From: DATEEG01 sp035525055
Lineage (GTDB): Bacteria > Actinomycetota > Acidimicrobiia > Spongiisociales > ZC4RG35
Direction of reading: 5' to 3'
NCBI GenBank assembly: GCA_035525055.1
Contig: DATLEZ010000113.1
Location: forward strand, 1 to 56,211
DNA length: 56,211 nucleotides
A model generated the notes under the pieces. It had not been told where the DNA came from, ran no database searches, and saw only the letters and a list, made by a program, of their open reading frames with translations. This document shows, piece after piece, positions 27,265-35,009 of the stretch. The first letter of the stretch is position 1; each line of letters starts with the position of its first letter. The translations under genes were made by a program, and so were the position numbers.

Positions 27265-27333
27265 CGACCTATGGCTCAAACGGACTGCGAGGGTCGCCTT
27301 TTTCGGGCCAAAGGTGACCCCAGCCATAGGTCG
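27265..27333 (+). ncRNA. Structured leader between pilins 3 and 4
   Basis: An outer perfect 12-bp stem (27265-27276 with 27322-27333) encloses an inner 11-bp stem (27291-27301 with 27310-27320, one G-U pair) with an 8-nt loop. A 14-nt one-sided bulge separates the stems. No coding frame fits here and there is no U-tract after the outer stem, so it looks like a folded leader or regulatory RNA rather than a simple terminator. It matches no riboswitch I recognise. Confidence 0.45.
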
Positions 27334-27409
27334 GAAGTCCCATAAAGCAAGATTGAGATCGACCGATACTCAATACCGAGCACAGTTCCTACAAGACAAG
27401 GAGGTCAAG

Positions 27410-27586
27410 ATGCTCTCATTGTGGACCAAGCTGACCACGTGGGTGAAGGAAGAGAAAGGCGCAAGCATGGTGGAATATGCCCTGCTAGTCGTTCTGATCG
27501 CAATCATCGCCATCGTGGCCGTTTCGATCGCTGGACGGCAGGTTTCGACCGCGTTCTCCACGATCGCCAACACCCTCTCCAACTAA
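27410..27586 (+). CDS. flp: Flp-type pilin 4
   Basis: The 58-residue prepilin starts MLSLWTKLTTWVKEEKG and then the shared ASMVEYALLV helix. It is nearly identical to pilin 1 from the WTKLT segment to the end. It has the strongest ribosome-binding site of the set, AAGGAGGTCAAG, close to a perfect anti-16S match. A 192-bp spacer with a folded leader precedes it, so it may be transcribed or regulated separately. The start 96 bases upstream in the open frame is not used. Confidence 0.93.
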   Translation: MLSLWTKLTTWVKEEKGASMVEYALLVVLIAIIAIVAVSIAGRQVSTAFSTIANTLSN

Positions 27587-27728
27587 CGGAGACCAAGAAC
27601 TCGGAGGTGGGGATTCGCAAGGATCCCCACCGTCCAAGCCACCAAGGATGATCCGAAGGCCCCATACGGACCTCACCGGACAAATGGCGACAATGTTGAA
27701 ACCCGACTACAGGAAAGACCCAAACGAA

Positions 27729-27908
27729 ATGCCGATCCTCAACCTGATCAAAGCGAACGTGAAGACACAACGCGGCGCCGCCATGGTCGAGTACGCATTC
27801 CTGGTCATCCTCATCGCCATCATCGCTTTCATCGGAGTGCAGATCGCCGGCCAGCAGGTCTCAGTGGCCTTCTCTACCGTCGCCGACGGTTTGACGAACC
27901 CCAACTAG
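27729..27908 (+). CDS. flp: Flp-type pilin 5, divergent
   Basis: The 59-residue prepilin is the most divergent of the five: MPILNLIKANVKTQRG precedes AAMVEYAFLVILIAIIAF, and the tail reads QQVSVAFSTVADGLTNPN. Glu+5 and Tyr+6 are kept, so it should still be processed. AGGAAAG lies upstream of the chosen ATG; two more ATGs upstream are possible but add a tail unlike other Flp pilins. A good terminator follows 41 bp downstream and ends the array. Confidence 0.9.
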   Translation: MPILNLIKANVKTQRGAAMVEYAFLVILIAIIAFIGVQIAGQQVSVAFSTVADGLTNPN

Positions 27909-27949
27909 TTTCCCCCTCTCCCTGCGGCAGCCGCAAGGCCGCCCCACCC

Positions 27950-27976
27950 AAACGCCAGCCCCCCGGCTGGCGTTTT
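27950..27976. terminator. Terminator after the pilin array
   Basis: AAACGCCAGCC and GGCTGGCGTTT form an 11-bp stem with a CCCC loop, followed by T. It lies between the plus-strand pilins and the minus-strand tad operon and could serve both directions. Confidence 0.75.
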
Positions 27977-28033
27977 CGGTTTGTCAGGTGCCCACCCGGT
28001 TGACCTTGCCCCCCTTCGCAGACGATGGCGTCC

Positions 28034-28096
28034 GTTGTCCCCCCGCTGGCGGGGGGACCGATCGCCCCTTTGGGCGATCGAGGGGGGTGCGCGAAC
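28034..28096 (-). repeat. Double-hairpin intergenic repeat, copy B
   Basis: Read on the minus strand it starts GTTCGCGCACCCC and ends GGGGGGACAAC, as copy A at 6961-7022 does. It has a 9-bp stem (28059-28067 with 28072-28080) and a 10-bp stem around a TG loop (28037-28058). Stem sequences differ from copy A while the frame is the same. Confidence 0.55.
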
Positions 28097-28125
28097 CGCA
28101 CCGGTCGTCTGTGCCTGGTCGCGTT

Positions 28126-29478
28126 CTACGGGGCGACGAGAACCACGAAGCGGTCGTCTTCGAAGGCGGGGGTCCAGCCTTCTGATAGGAGGACCTGGCT
28201 CAAGCGGTCATCGTGTTTGAGGAGCGCCTGTTCGATGTCGTAGCGGGCGAAGACGTCCCGCCAGATCTTGTCGGCGTCACGAGCCTTCACGAAGTCGACG
28301 AAGTCATCCTCATACAACTCCGCCCGGTCGTCGATGTAAACGAGGCGGTCAGGCCACTCGGTATAGATGAGGTACCCACCGACTCCATCGTCATGGAAGG
28401 CCGGACCCGGCTGCAGGTGCCGCACCGCCTCGACCGCGAACAACTCGTCGTCGAGCCCTCCCTCGATCGGAACCGCCCACGGCAGGACGATGACCAGCGC
28501 CATGATCACCGCGTTCAGGATCCCCTGCACCCTCGTTGTAGAGGTCGCCTTCCGGCCGAGGGGCATCAACGAGCTCACGAACCAGGGAGCCAGCACCAGG
28601 CCGGCCAGCGGAACCGAGCGGTTGGCAGTGAAGGCGAAAGCCAGGAAGGGAACGATCACCCAGAGGTCGGCCATCGCCACCCTGCCCCTAATGGCGCCCA
28701 CCAGGATGGCGATGATTCCGAGCAGGAACGGGAACAGCTGGATGCTGATCAGGTTCGGTGTCAGCCACTCCATGATGAGATCGAGCGCTTCGCCGTTGCC
28801 GAGGAACTGCAGGACGATCTGCCAGGTGCCGAGGCCGTGAGCCGTGAAGAGGGTGATCAGGGTGACGGCGGCGACATCGACGATCCGCCTGCGGTCGCGG
28901 CGGCGCAGCCCGTCCAGGACCAAGTAGCCGATTCCGACGACGAACCCCCCGTGGATCGACGCCCACAGCCACATCAAGGGGGGTAGGGCCCACCGGAGCC
29001 GCTCCTCGTCGGCCACGACAAGTACCAAGGCCAGGAAGCCCAGAGAGAGGATCACGGGACGGGGCGTGAAGTAGCCGATCAGGAGCCACATGACCCAGGT
29101 GGTGGCGACTGCGGCGGCCAGCGGCGACCGCAACACCCGATAGTTGCGGGCTGCGATCGATCCCACGATCAACAAAGCCCCGACGACGACGATCGGGGTG
29201 ACCACCGCCAGGCCCCACTTGCGGTCGGCCCAGCCATAGAACAGGTCGGCCAGCCAGGATTGTGTGCGCCAGGCCCGGCCAGCGGCAGTGAAGCTAAACG
29301 GGTCTTCGGTGAGAACCCGACCAAGGTCGATCTGAAGGGTGCCGGCCCTGACATGCCACAGGTACGAATTGTCCCGGACCTGGATCCGCCCCGAGACCAC
29401 CGCGGCGATGATCGGAACGGCTAACGCAATGTGACCGACCGAAACTCGCCCCCGGGCGGCCCCGGCCGTGGCCGCCAT
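28126..29478 (-). CDS. Polytopic membrane protein at the end of the tad operon, GT-C-like
   Basis: The 450-residue protein has about ten membrane helices and a soluble C-terminal domain of about 110 residues. The first outer loop has DNSYLWHVRAG and later DPFSFTAAGRAWRTQSWLADLFYG, which resembles GT-C-type proteins with an early acidic loop. The soluble part has HDDGVGGYLIY and YIDDRAELY. I cannot name a family. It starts three bases after the tadC stop, so it is part of the pilus operon. Pilin or pilus glycosylation is a natural guess, not shown. Confidence 0.6.
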   Translation of the reverse strand: MAATAGAARGRVSVGHIALAVPIIAAVVSGRIQVRDNSYLWHVRAGTLQIDLGRVLTEDPFSFTAAGRAWRTQSWLADLFYGWADRKWGLAVVTPIVVVGALLIVGSIAARNYRVLRSPLAAAVATTWVMWLLIGYFTPRPVILSLGFLALVLVVADEERLRWALPPLMWLWASIHGGFVVGIGYLVLDGLRRRDRRRIVDVAAVTLITLFTAHGLGTWQIVLQFLGNGEALDLIMEWLTPNLISIQLFPFLLGIIAILVGAIRGRVAMADLWVIVPFLAFAFTANRSVPLAGLVLAPWFVSSLMPLGRKATSTTRVQGILNAVIMALVIVLPWAVPIEGGLDDELFAVEAVRHLQPGPAFHDDGVGGYLIYTEWPDRLVYIDDRAELYEDDFVDFVKARDADKIWRDVFARYDIEQALLKHDDRLSQVLLSEGWTPAFEDDRFVVLVAP

Positions 29479-29481
29479 GGC

Positions 29482-30411
29482 TCAGTTGTTGATCGTCGAG
29501 AAGGTTTCGCTGATCTGGATCGCAGCCGGTCCCAGAAGGACGATGAACAACGCCGGGAAAATGCAGAACACCAGCGGGAACACGATCTTGACCGGCGCCG
29601 CAAATGCCTTCTCCTGAGCCCGTTGACGACGCTTAACGCGCATCTCGTCGGCCTGGACACGGAGCACCCGGGCGATGGCCACACCGAACGCTTCAGCCTG
29701 CATCATTGCCAGCAGGAAGGACCGGAGTTCGTCGAGATCGCTTCTCTCCATCAAGTGGCGCATGGCATCGCGCCGACTCACACCAACTCGCGTTTCCTGG
29801 AGCATGCGGAAGAACTCCTCGGTCAGGGCGCCAGGGACGGTCGATACGACGCGGGCCAGGGCCGAGTCGAAACCAAGTCCTGCCTCCACCGAGATGACGA
29901 GAAGGTCGAGAACGTCAGGCAGAGACCTTTGCATCGCCGACCGCCGCTCCTCGACCTTGCGGGAAAGCCACGCATCAGGGCCGAAGAAGCCAAGGACGAT
30001 CGGGAAGAGGATCAGGACCAGCCGCTGGAACGCCGAGCCGGCCACCCTCTGGGCAAAGAAGGCGAGGACGATACCGATAACCGTTGTGAAGACCTTGATG
30101 ACCACCAGGGACGGTGCATCGAGGTTGCCCGGGGTGCCGGCCAGCATCAGCTTGTGCTGGAGCTTGTTCATGTAGCCGAGCGGGGTGAACCTGTTCAGGA
30201 CCTTTCCCATGCCCAGGACAATCGGGGCGATCGCTCGTTCCGCCAGGGGCCGCGTCAGGGTCTCTTCTCTGATGCTGCCGGTCTTGCCGTAGACACCGAG
30301 GCGGTCGATGGCGGCTTTCTGGGCACGCACGACGCCATTGCCGATCCAAACGAACAAAGCGATAGCCGCCGTGAAAACGGCTACCACCGGAAAGAGAAGT
30401 GCTGGATCCAT
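29482..30411 (-). CDS. tadC: TadC-type inner-membrane platform protein
   Basis: The 309-residue T2SSF-family protein has one N-terminal helix, a central cytoplasmic T2SF domain with LPDVLDLLVISVEAGLGFDSALARV and, at the end, two more helices ending FIVLLGP. TadC with TadB forms the platform at the membrane on which the TadA ATPase drives pilus assembly. The ATG at 30411 has GAGGT seven bases upstream; the 54-base longer frame overlaps tadB and is not used. The length is typical. Confidence 0.93.
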   Translation of the reverse strand: MDPALLFPVVAVFTAAIALFVWIGNGVVRAQKAAIDRLGVYGKTGSIREETLTRPLAERAIAPIVLGMGKVLNRFTPLGYMNKLQHKLMLAGTPGNLDAPSLVVIKVFTTVIGIVLAFFAQRVAGSAFQRLVLILFPIVLGFFGPDAWLSRKVEERRSAMQRSLPDVLDLLVISVEAGLGFDSALARVVSTVPGALTEEFFRMLQETRVGVSRRDAMRHLMERSDLDELRSFLLAMMQAEAFGVAIARVLRVQADEMRVKRRQRAQEKAFAAPVKIVFPLVFCIFPALFIVLLGPAAIQISETFSTINN

Positions 30412-30418
30412 TTCTACC

Positions 30419-32386
30419 TCAAACCTCGATGTCGACGATCTTCCGAAGCCATATACCGCCCGCAATCATCAGGAGACCACCGGCGATCAGCGCAACAATC
30501 CCGAAGGTGGTCGAGAAGAGGGTGCCGATGTACTCGGGATTGCTGGCAAAGAGGAAACCACCCATGGCAAAGGGGAGGATTCCCAGGACGATGGCGGAAA
30601 TGCGACCTTCTGCGGTGAGGGCCCGGATTTCACCCTTGAGCCGGTTCCGCTGCCTCATCGTCTCTGAAACGGTCTGCAGGACCTCGGCCAGGTTTCCACC
30701 GACTTCTCGCTGGATCTCGATGGCCATCACGGCCCATTCGAAGTCCTGGGACTGGGTGCGGGTAGTGATGCCCTGGAGAGCCGCCACGACCTGACGTCCC
30801 AAGCGGGCTTCGACTATGGCCCGGCCGAACTCTCGAGCCGTGGGGTTGGGCGCCTCGGTGGCAACTGCTTCTACCGCCTGGAGGAGGGAGTACCCGGCTC
30901 GTAGCGAGGTCGAGATCAAAGTCAGGGTGTCGGGAAGCTGGTTCTCGAAACGCCGCTTCTCCCGACCTCCGAGGAAGTTGAGTAGTCCGATAACAATAAG
31001 AATGCCGAAGGCGAAGAAGACGCCACCCATGATCGGGTTCCCGGTGAACAGAGCTGCCAGAACCCCGATGACAGCAGAGAGGCCAAAACCGCCGGCCACG
31101 GCCTCACCGGCCGACAAAGGAATGTTCGCCTGCTCGAGGGCGGAGTTGACACCGCTGAGCAAACCACGCCTTCTGACCTCTTCCTCGGCCTTCTGGCTGA
31201 AGAGGCGCAGGAGGGGGATACGGTCGAAAAGGGACTTCTTCTCCTCGGCGGCACCGCGACGCCCGTAGGCCTCGAGGCGGCGCTTGAAGACGGAGCCGGC
31301 GTCTTCGCCGCTCCGGCCGAAGAGGATGAAGATGAACAAACCGATGGCGGCTCCGAGCCCGAGAGCGGCGAGACCGAGAAGCGAGGAAGCCGAGATAGGC
31401 AGGTTGCTGCGGACCACAAACGGTTCGGCGGACTCGAATGTCACGGTGGTGCTGGGAGCCGGGAGGGTGGTCGTGACGAAGCCGGACACATCGACGGTCT
31501 GGACGGCAGACAGCCCTGCGTAGGTCACGGAGAACTCGACGGGTCCGGCGTTGAACACCGGGCTCCCGAGACGAACCACAAGCAGGTTCCCGATCTCACG
31601 CTGAATCTGTCCGTACAAAGCGGCAAGCTGGGCGGGATCGGAGGTCGACAGGAACAGACCCTCCCCCGCATCGGCGATCTGCTGCACGGTGGCGGGCTGA
31701 AACTCGGGCGACTCCAACGCAACTCCGAACACCCGGACCGGGTTGTTGGGGTTGTTGATGGCAGCCAGGACATCGTCAATAGTCGACGTGCTGACAGTGT
31801 CGGCGCCGTCGGTGAGAACAATGATGTTGCGGCGCAGCGCCGAAGCGTTGCTTTGCTCGAAGAGGTTGATGCCCTGGATGACACCGTCATTGAAGGCGGT
31901 CTCGCCGCCGGCCTCGAGTTCAGCGATGCGCGCCGTGAGGGCCTCGATGTTGGTGGTGAACCCGGAGACCGTCTGCACGGTGTCCCCGAAGGTCACAAGT
32001 GCGATGAAGTCACCCGGGCGCTTCTGGGAAACGAAGTTGGTGGCGGCAGCCTTGGCCGCCTCCATCGGGGCCCCTTCCATCGAACCCGAGACGTCGATGA
32101 CGAGAACGATCCCGACCGGCTCCTGAGTCTGACCAAGCGGCTCGACACCGACCAGTTGGACCGATTGACCGTTGGCAGTCACGGTCAATTGCTCGGGGTC
32201 GAGTTCACCGTCGAGATTCCGGAACTCGACCACAATCGTGGTCGAGCCATTGAGGTCGTAGCGCTCGGTGTTGATGTCGACGATCTCCATCGCCGGCTCG
32301 GTTTGGGCCATGGCCAGCGACGAAGGCACGAGCACGGCGAGCACCGCCAGGAGCAGAACGATCCGCTTCACAACAACCCGATTCAT
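30419..32386 (-). CDS. tadB: Secreted von Willebrand A domain fused to TadB
   Basis: The 655-residue protein is about twice the normal TadB length. A signal peptide (residues 1-28) leads to an outer vWA domain at about 90-270 with an intact metal site: Asp98-x-Ser100-x-Ser102, Thr163 and Asp193 in LTDGAD. A linker leads to a membrane helix near 333-356. A cytoplasmic TadB part follows, with helices near 430-470, the T2SF domain with LPDTLTLISTSLRAGYSLLQA, and two terminal helices. The frame is continuous. Its start overlaps the tadA stop by four bases. The vWA part could grip pilin, surface or glycan ligands outside while TadB sits on the motor. Confidence 0.92.
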   Translation of the reverse strand: MNRVVVKRIVLLLAVLAVLVPSSLAMAQTEPAMEIVDINTERYDLNGSTTIVVEFRNLDGELDPEQLTVTANGQSVQLVGVEPLGQTQEPVGIVLVIDVSGSMEGAPMEAAKAAATNFVSQKRPGDFIALVTFGDTVQTVSGFTTNIEALTARIAELEAGGETAFNDGVIQGINLFEQSNASALRRNIIVLTDGADTVSTSTIDDVLAAINNPNNPVRVFGVALESPEFQPATVQQIADAGEGLFLSTSDPAQLAALYGQIQREIGNLLVVRLGSPVFNAGPVEFSVTYAGLSAVQTVDVSGFVTTTLPAPSTTVTFESAEPFVVRSNLPISASSLLGLAALGLGAAIGLFIFILFGRSGEDAGSVFKRRLEAYGRRGAAEEKKSLFDRIPLLRLFSQKAEEEVRRRGLLSGVNSALEQANIPLSAGEAVAGGFGLSAVIGVLAALFTGNPIMGGVFFAFGILIVIGLLNFLGGREKRRFENQLPDTLTLISTSLRAGYSLLQAVEAVATEAPNPTAREFGRAIVEARLGRQVVAALQGITTRTQSQDFEWAVMAIEIQREVGGNLAEVLQTVSETMRQRNRLKGEIRALTAEGRISAIVLGILPFAMGGFLFASNPEYIGTLFSTTFGIVALIAGGLLMIAGGIWLRKIVDIEV

Positions 32387-33762
32387 CTCAGAGCGAACTG
32401 ATCGGCACGCTTCGCGAACGGCTCCGGATCGAACAGGTCGGCCGGCAGCCGGATACCCATGTCCTGAAGGTGCTCGGAGAAGGTTGGGCGGATTCCGGTC
32501 GCCTTGAGACGGCCGAGGTATTTTCCGGAGGACTGGTCGATGCCGGCTCCGAAGTCGAACAGGAAGAGATCTTGGAGGGTGATGATGTCGCCCTCCATCC
32601 CCTCGACTTCGGTGACATGAGTCACCCGGCGGGTTCCGTCCTTGAGGCGGGAAACATGAACGATCAGGTCGACGGCCGACGCGACTTGCTCACGAATTGC
32701 CTTGACCGGCAGGTCGAAGCCCGCCATCAACACCATGGTCTCGATACGAGACAGAGTGTCACGGGGGGCGTTGGAGTGAATCGTGGTCAAGGAGCCGTCA
32801 TGTCCGGTGTTCATTGCCTGGAGCATGTCGAGGGCTTCTCCGCCTCGGCACTCACCAACCACGATCCGGTCGGGACGCATACGGAGGCAGTTGCGCACCA
32901 GGTCGCGGATGCCAACCATTCCCTTGCCTTCGATGTTGGCCGGCCGGGCCTCCAAAGAAAGGACGTGGTCCTGGTGGAGCTGAAGCTCGGCGGCGTCCTC
33001 CACGGTCACGATGCGCTCGTCGTCGGGCAGGTAGCTCGAGAGGACATTGAGGGTGGTGGTCTTACCCGAGCCGGTACCACCCGAGACGATGATGTTGAGG
33101 CGACCCCGGACGCAGGCCCGGAGGAAGTCAGCCGTCCGCTGGTTGAAAGTGCCGAACTTGACCAGGTCGGCCTCGGTGAAGGGGTCGACCGCGAACTTAC
33201 GGATGGTCAGGAAGGGGCCACCGATCGCCAGTGGGTGGACCACTGCGTTGACACGGGAACCGTCGGGAAGGCGGGCGTCGACCATCGGGGTGGATTCGTC
33301 GACGCGTCGGCCGACCTGGCCCACGATTTTGTCGATGATTCGACGGAGGTGGACTTCGTCAACGAAGCGGACATCCGTCTTGATGATCTTGCCTCTCTGC
33401 TCCACATAGACGTCATAGGGGCCGTTCACCATGACTTCGGTGACTTCGGGATCGTTCAGAAGGGGGTCGATGGGACCGTAGCCGAGTACGTCAGAAGCGA
33501 TCTCGTTGAGAAGCTGACGGCGATCAGACACCGTGAGCGGGACGGCTTGCTCCTGGTCAATCGCCCACTCCAGCATCTCCATGACCCGCAGACGCAACTC
33601 GGCGTCCGACATTTGCCGGTCATAGAGGGTGGGACCCAGCTCCTCGACTACCTTGAAGTGCAGGCGGCCTCGCAGCTCGGTGAGAGCTTCGTTGCGTGTA
33701 CTGGAGACGGTTGACAGCTCGTTGCGACGAGCGGCTGCTACCCGGTCTGCGAGAGATGACAT
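32383..33762 (-). CDS. tadA: TadA/CpaF secretion ATPase
   Basis: The 459-residue hexameric ATPase powers Tad pilus assembly. It has an N-terminal helical region, then ITVMVNGP-like strands (EVMVNGPYDVYVEQRGK). Walker A GGTGSGKTT is at residues 228-236, the Asp box RIVTVEDAAELQL follows, and Walker B RIVVGECRGGEALDML ends with the His-box GHDGSLTTIHSN. All catalytic residues are in place. The end overlaps the vWA-TadB start. The C-terminal 60 residues are longer than in some homologues but still within the family. Confidence 0.96.
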   Translation of the reverse strand: MSSLADRVAAARRNELSTVSSTRNEALTELRGRLHFKVVEELGPTLYDRQMSDAELRLRVMEMLEWAIDQEQAVPLTVSDRRQLLNEIASDVLGYGPIDPLLNDPEVTEVMVNGPYDVYVEQRGKIIKTDVRFVDEVHLRRIIDKIVGQVGRRVDESTPMVDARLPDGSRVNAVVHPLAIGGPFLTIRKFAVDPFTEADLVKFGTFNQRTADFLRACVRGRLNIIVSGGTGSGKTTTLNVLSSYLPDDERIVTVEDAAELQLHQDHVLSLEARPANIEGKGMVGIRDLVRNCLRMRPDRIVVGECRGGEALDMLQAMNTGHDGSLTTIHSNAPRDTLSRIETMVLMAGFDLPVKAIREQVASAVDLIVHVSRLKDGTRRVTHVTEVEGMEGDIITLQDLFLFDFGAGIDQSSGKYLGRLKATGIRPTFSEHLQDMGIRLPADLFDPEPFAKRADQFALR

Positions 33763-33799
33763 TTTGTTAATACCCCTTTCGAGCCCATTGGAAGTGAAC

Positions 33800-34978
33800 T
33801 CACTTTCGGCGTAAGAAACCTCGGCCTTGAGAAGGTTCCGGGACCGGGCCAGCTATCAACTCGGCTACGGATTCGAAACCTTTGGCCACCCGGGACTTGG
33901 GCGCCGACTCAACCACCGGTCTACCTTCGTTCATGGAGGCGGCAACCGCCCCGTCGGATGGAATGGCGGCAGAGATACTCATTTTGAGTGCCCCCTCGAT
34001 CTCTTTGTCGTCGAGGCGGGCTTTGGCGTTCGAACGGTTCAGGATCAGCTTGACCTTGCTGGTTGGGAACTTGAGAAGGCGCAGGGTCTCGAGGGCCAGC
34101 TTGGCGTTCTTCACCGATGGCAGGTCCATGTCGACCACCTGGAGGATCACATCCGCCTTCTCCAGGAGAGAGAGCAACAGTTCGTCGAGCATCGAGGCGG
34201 TGTCGACGATGACGTAGTCATAGGTCTCCCGCAGGAGAGTCACGACTGTGATCAAGCTTTCAGTAGAGATGTCGTCGGCGAAGGCCGGCTCCAACGGAGC
34301 TGCCATTACCTTGAGCCCGCTGGGATGGTCGGTCAACAACGATTCAAGCAACTGCGGATCGAGGTGATGCAACTCGTGGGCAGCGTTCACGAGTGTGAAA
34401 CGCGGCTCGAGTTGGAGGACCAGGCAGACGTCTCCGAACTGCAGGTCGGCGTCGACTAGAACGACTTTCTTGTCTTCGAAGCGCGTAAGGAGCATTCCCA
34501 GATTGGTGGCCACGACGGTCTTGCCGGATCCACCTTTGGCGCTCATCACGACGATGATCTGACCCTCGTCCTTGTGGGTCGCGACCGGTACGACTGCCGC
34601 CACCTTGCGCTTGAGGACATCGTTGGCGAACTGCTTGATCGCCTCTTCAATCTTCTCTTCTGTGAGAGGGGCCTCGATGACCTCGGAGATGCCGGCCCGC
34701 ATTGCGGCCCTGAGCAACCCCGAGGTCACCTGATCTGCTACTGCGATGAGGATGAGGGACGGGTCTTCGTTCCTCAGTGTCCGCACGGCGTCGATGCCCT
34801 CTTCATTAGAGATGGAGGGCCCGATCAACACCATCCGCAGCTCGCCACCTTCGGTGGTGGCAACAGCCTCGGTGATTGACCTGACTGTGGGCAACCGACC
34901 ATCGAAGAGCCTCTTGGCTTCATCGATGAAGCTGGCGTCTTCGTCTACTACCAGCAGGTTGTTTTCGGTTATGGACAC
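33800..34978 (-). CDS. tadZ: TadZ/CpaE-type pilus localisation ATPase
   Basis: The 392-residue protein has a receiver-like N-terminal domain (1-120) and a ParA/MinD ATPase domain with the deviant Walker A KGGSGKTVVATNL at about 148-160 and VLVDADLQFGD. TadZ marks the cell site where the pilus is built. The receiver-like domain begins VVDEDASFID but has VLIGPSISN where the phospho-acceptor Asp would be, so it is likely not phosphorylated, as in other atypical TadZ receivers. It is 37 bp upstream of tadA in the operon. Confidence 0.92.
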   Translation of the reverse strand: MSITENNLLVVDEDASFIDEAKRLFDGRLPTVRSITEAVATTEGGELRMVLIGPSISNEEGIDAVRTLRNEDPSLILIAVADQVTSGLLRAAMRAGISEVIEAPLTEEKIEEAIKQFANDVLKRKVAAVVPVATHKDEGQIIVVMSAKGGSGKTVVATNLGMLLTRFEDKKVVLVDADLQFGDVCLVLQLEPRFTLVNAAHELHHLDPQLLESLLTDHPSGLKVMAAPLEPAFADDISTESLITVVTLLRETYDYVIVDTASMLDELLLSLLEKADVILQVVDMDLPSVKNAKLALETLRLLKFPTSKVKLILNRSNAKARLDDKEIEGALKMSISAAIPSDGAVAASMNEGRPVVESAPKSRVAKGFESVAELIAGPVPEPSQGRGFLRRK

Positions 34979-35009
34979 TATCTATTCCTACGCAGTCTCG
35001 TTGTTTGGA

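Noticed and set aside
26560..27410. c-di-GMP (GEMM) riboswitch in the pilin spacers
   Set aside because: The spacers have hairpins, but the conserved GEMM core blocks are not present.
32470..33714. A 414-codon open frame on the plus strand opposite tadA
   Set aside because: It is the mirror of a high-GC coding strand: the minus frame has all TadA motifs, and the plus frame shows no recognisable domain.
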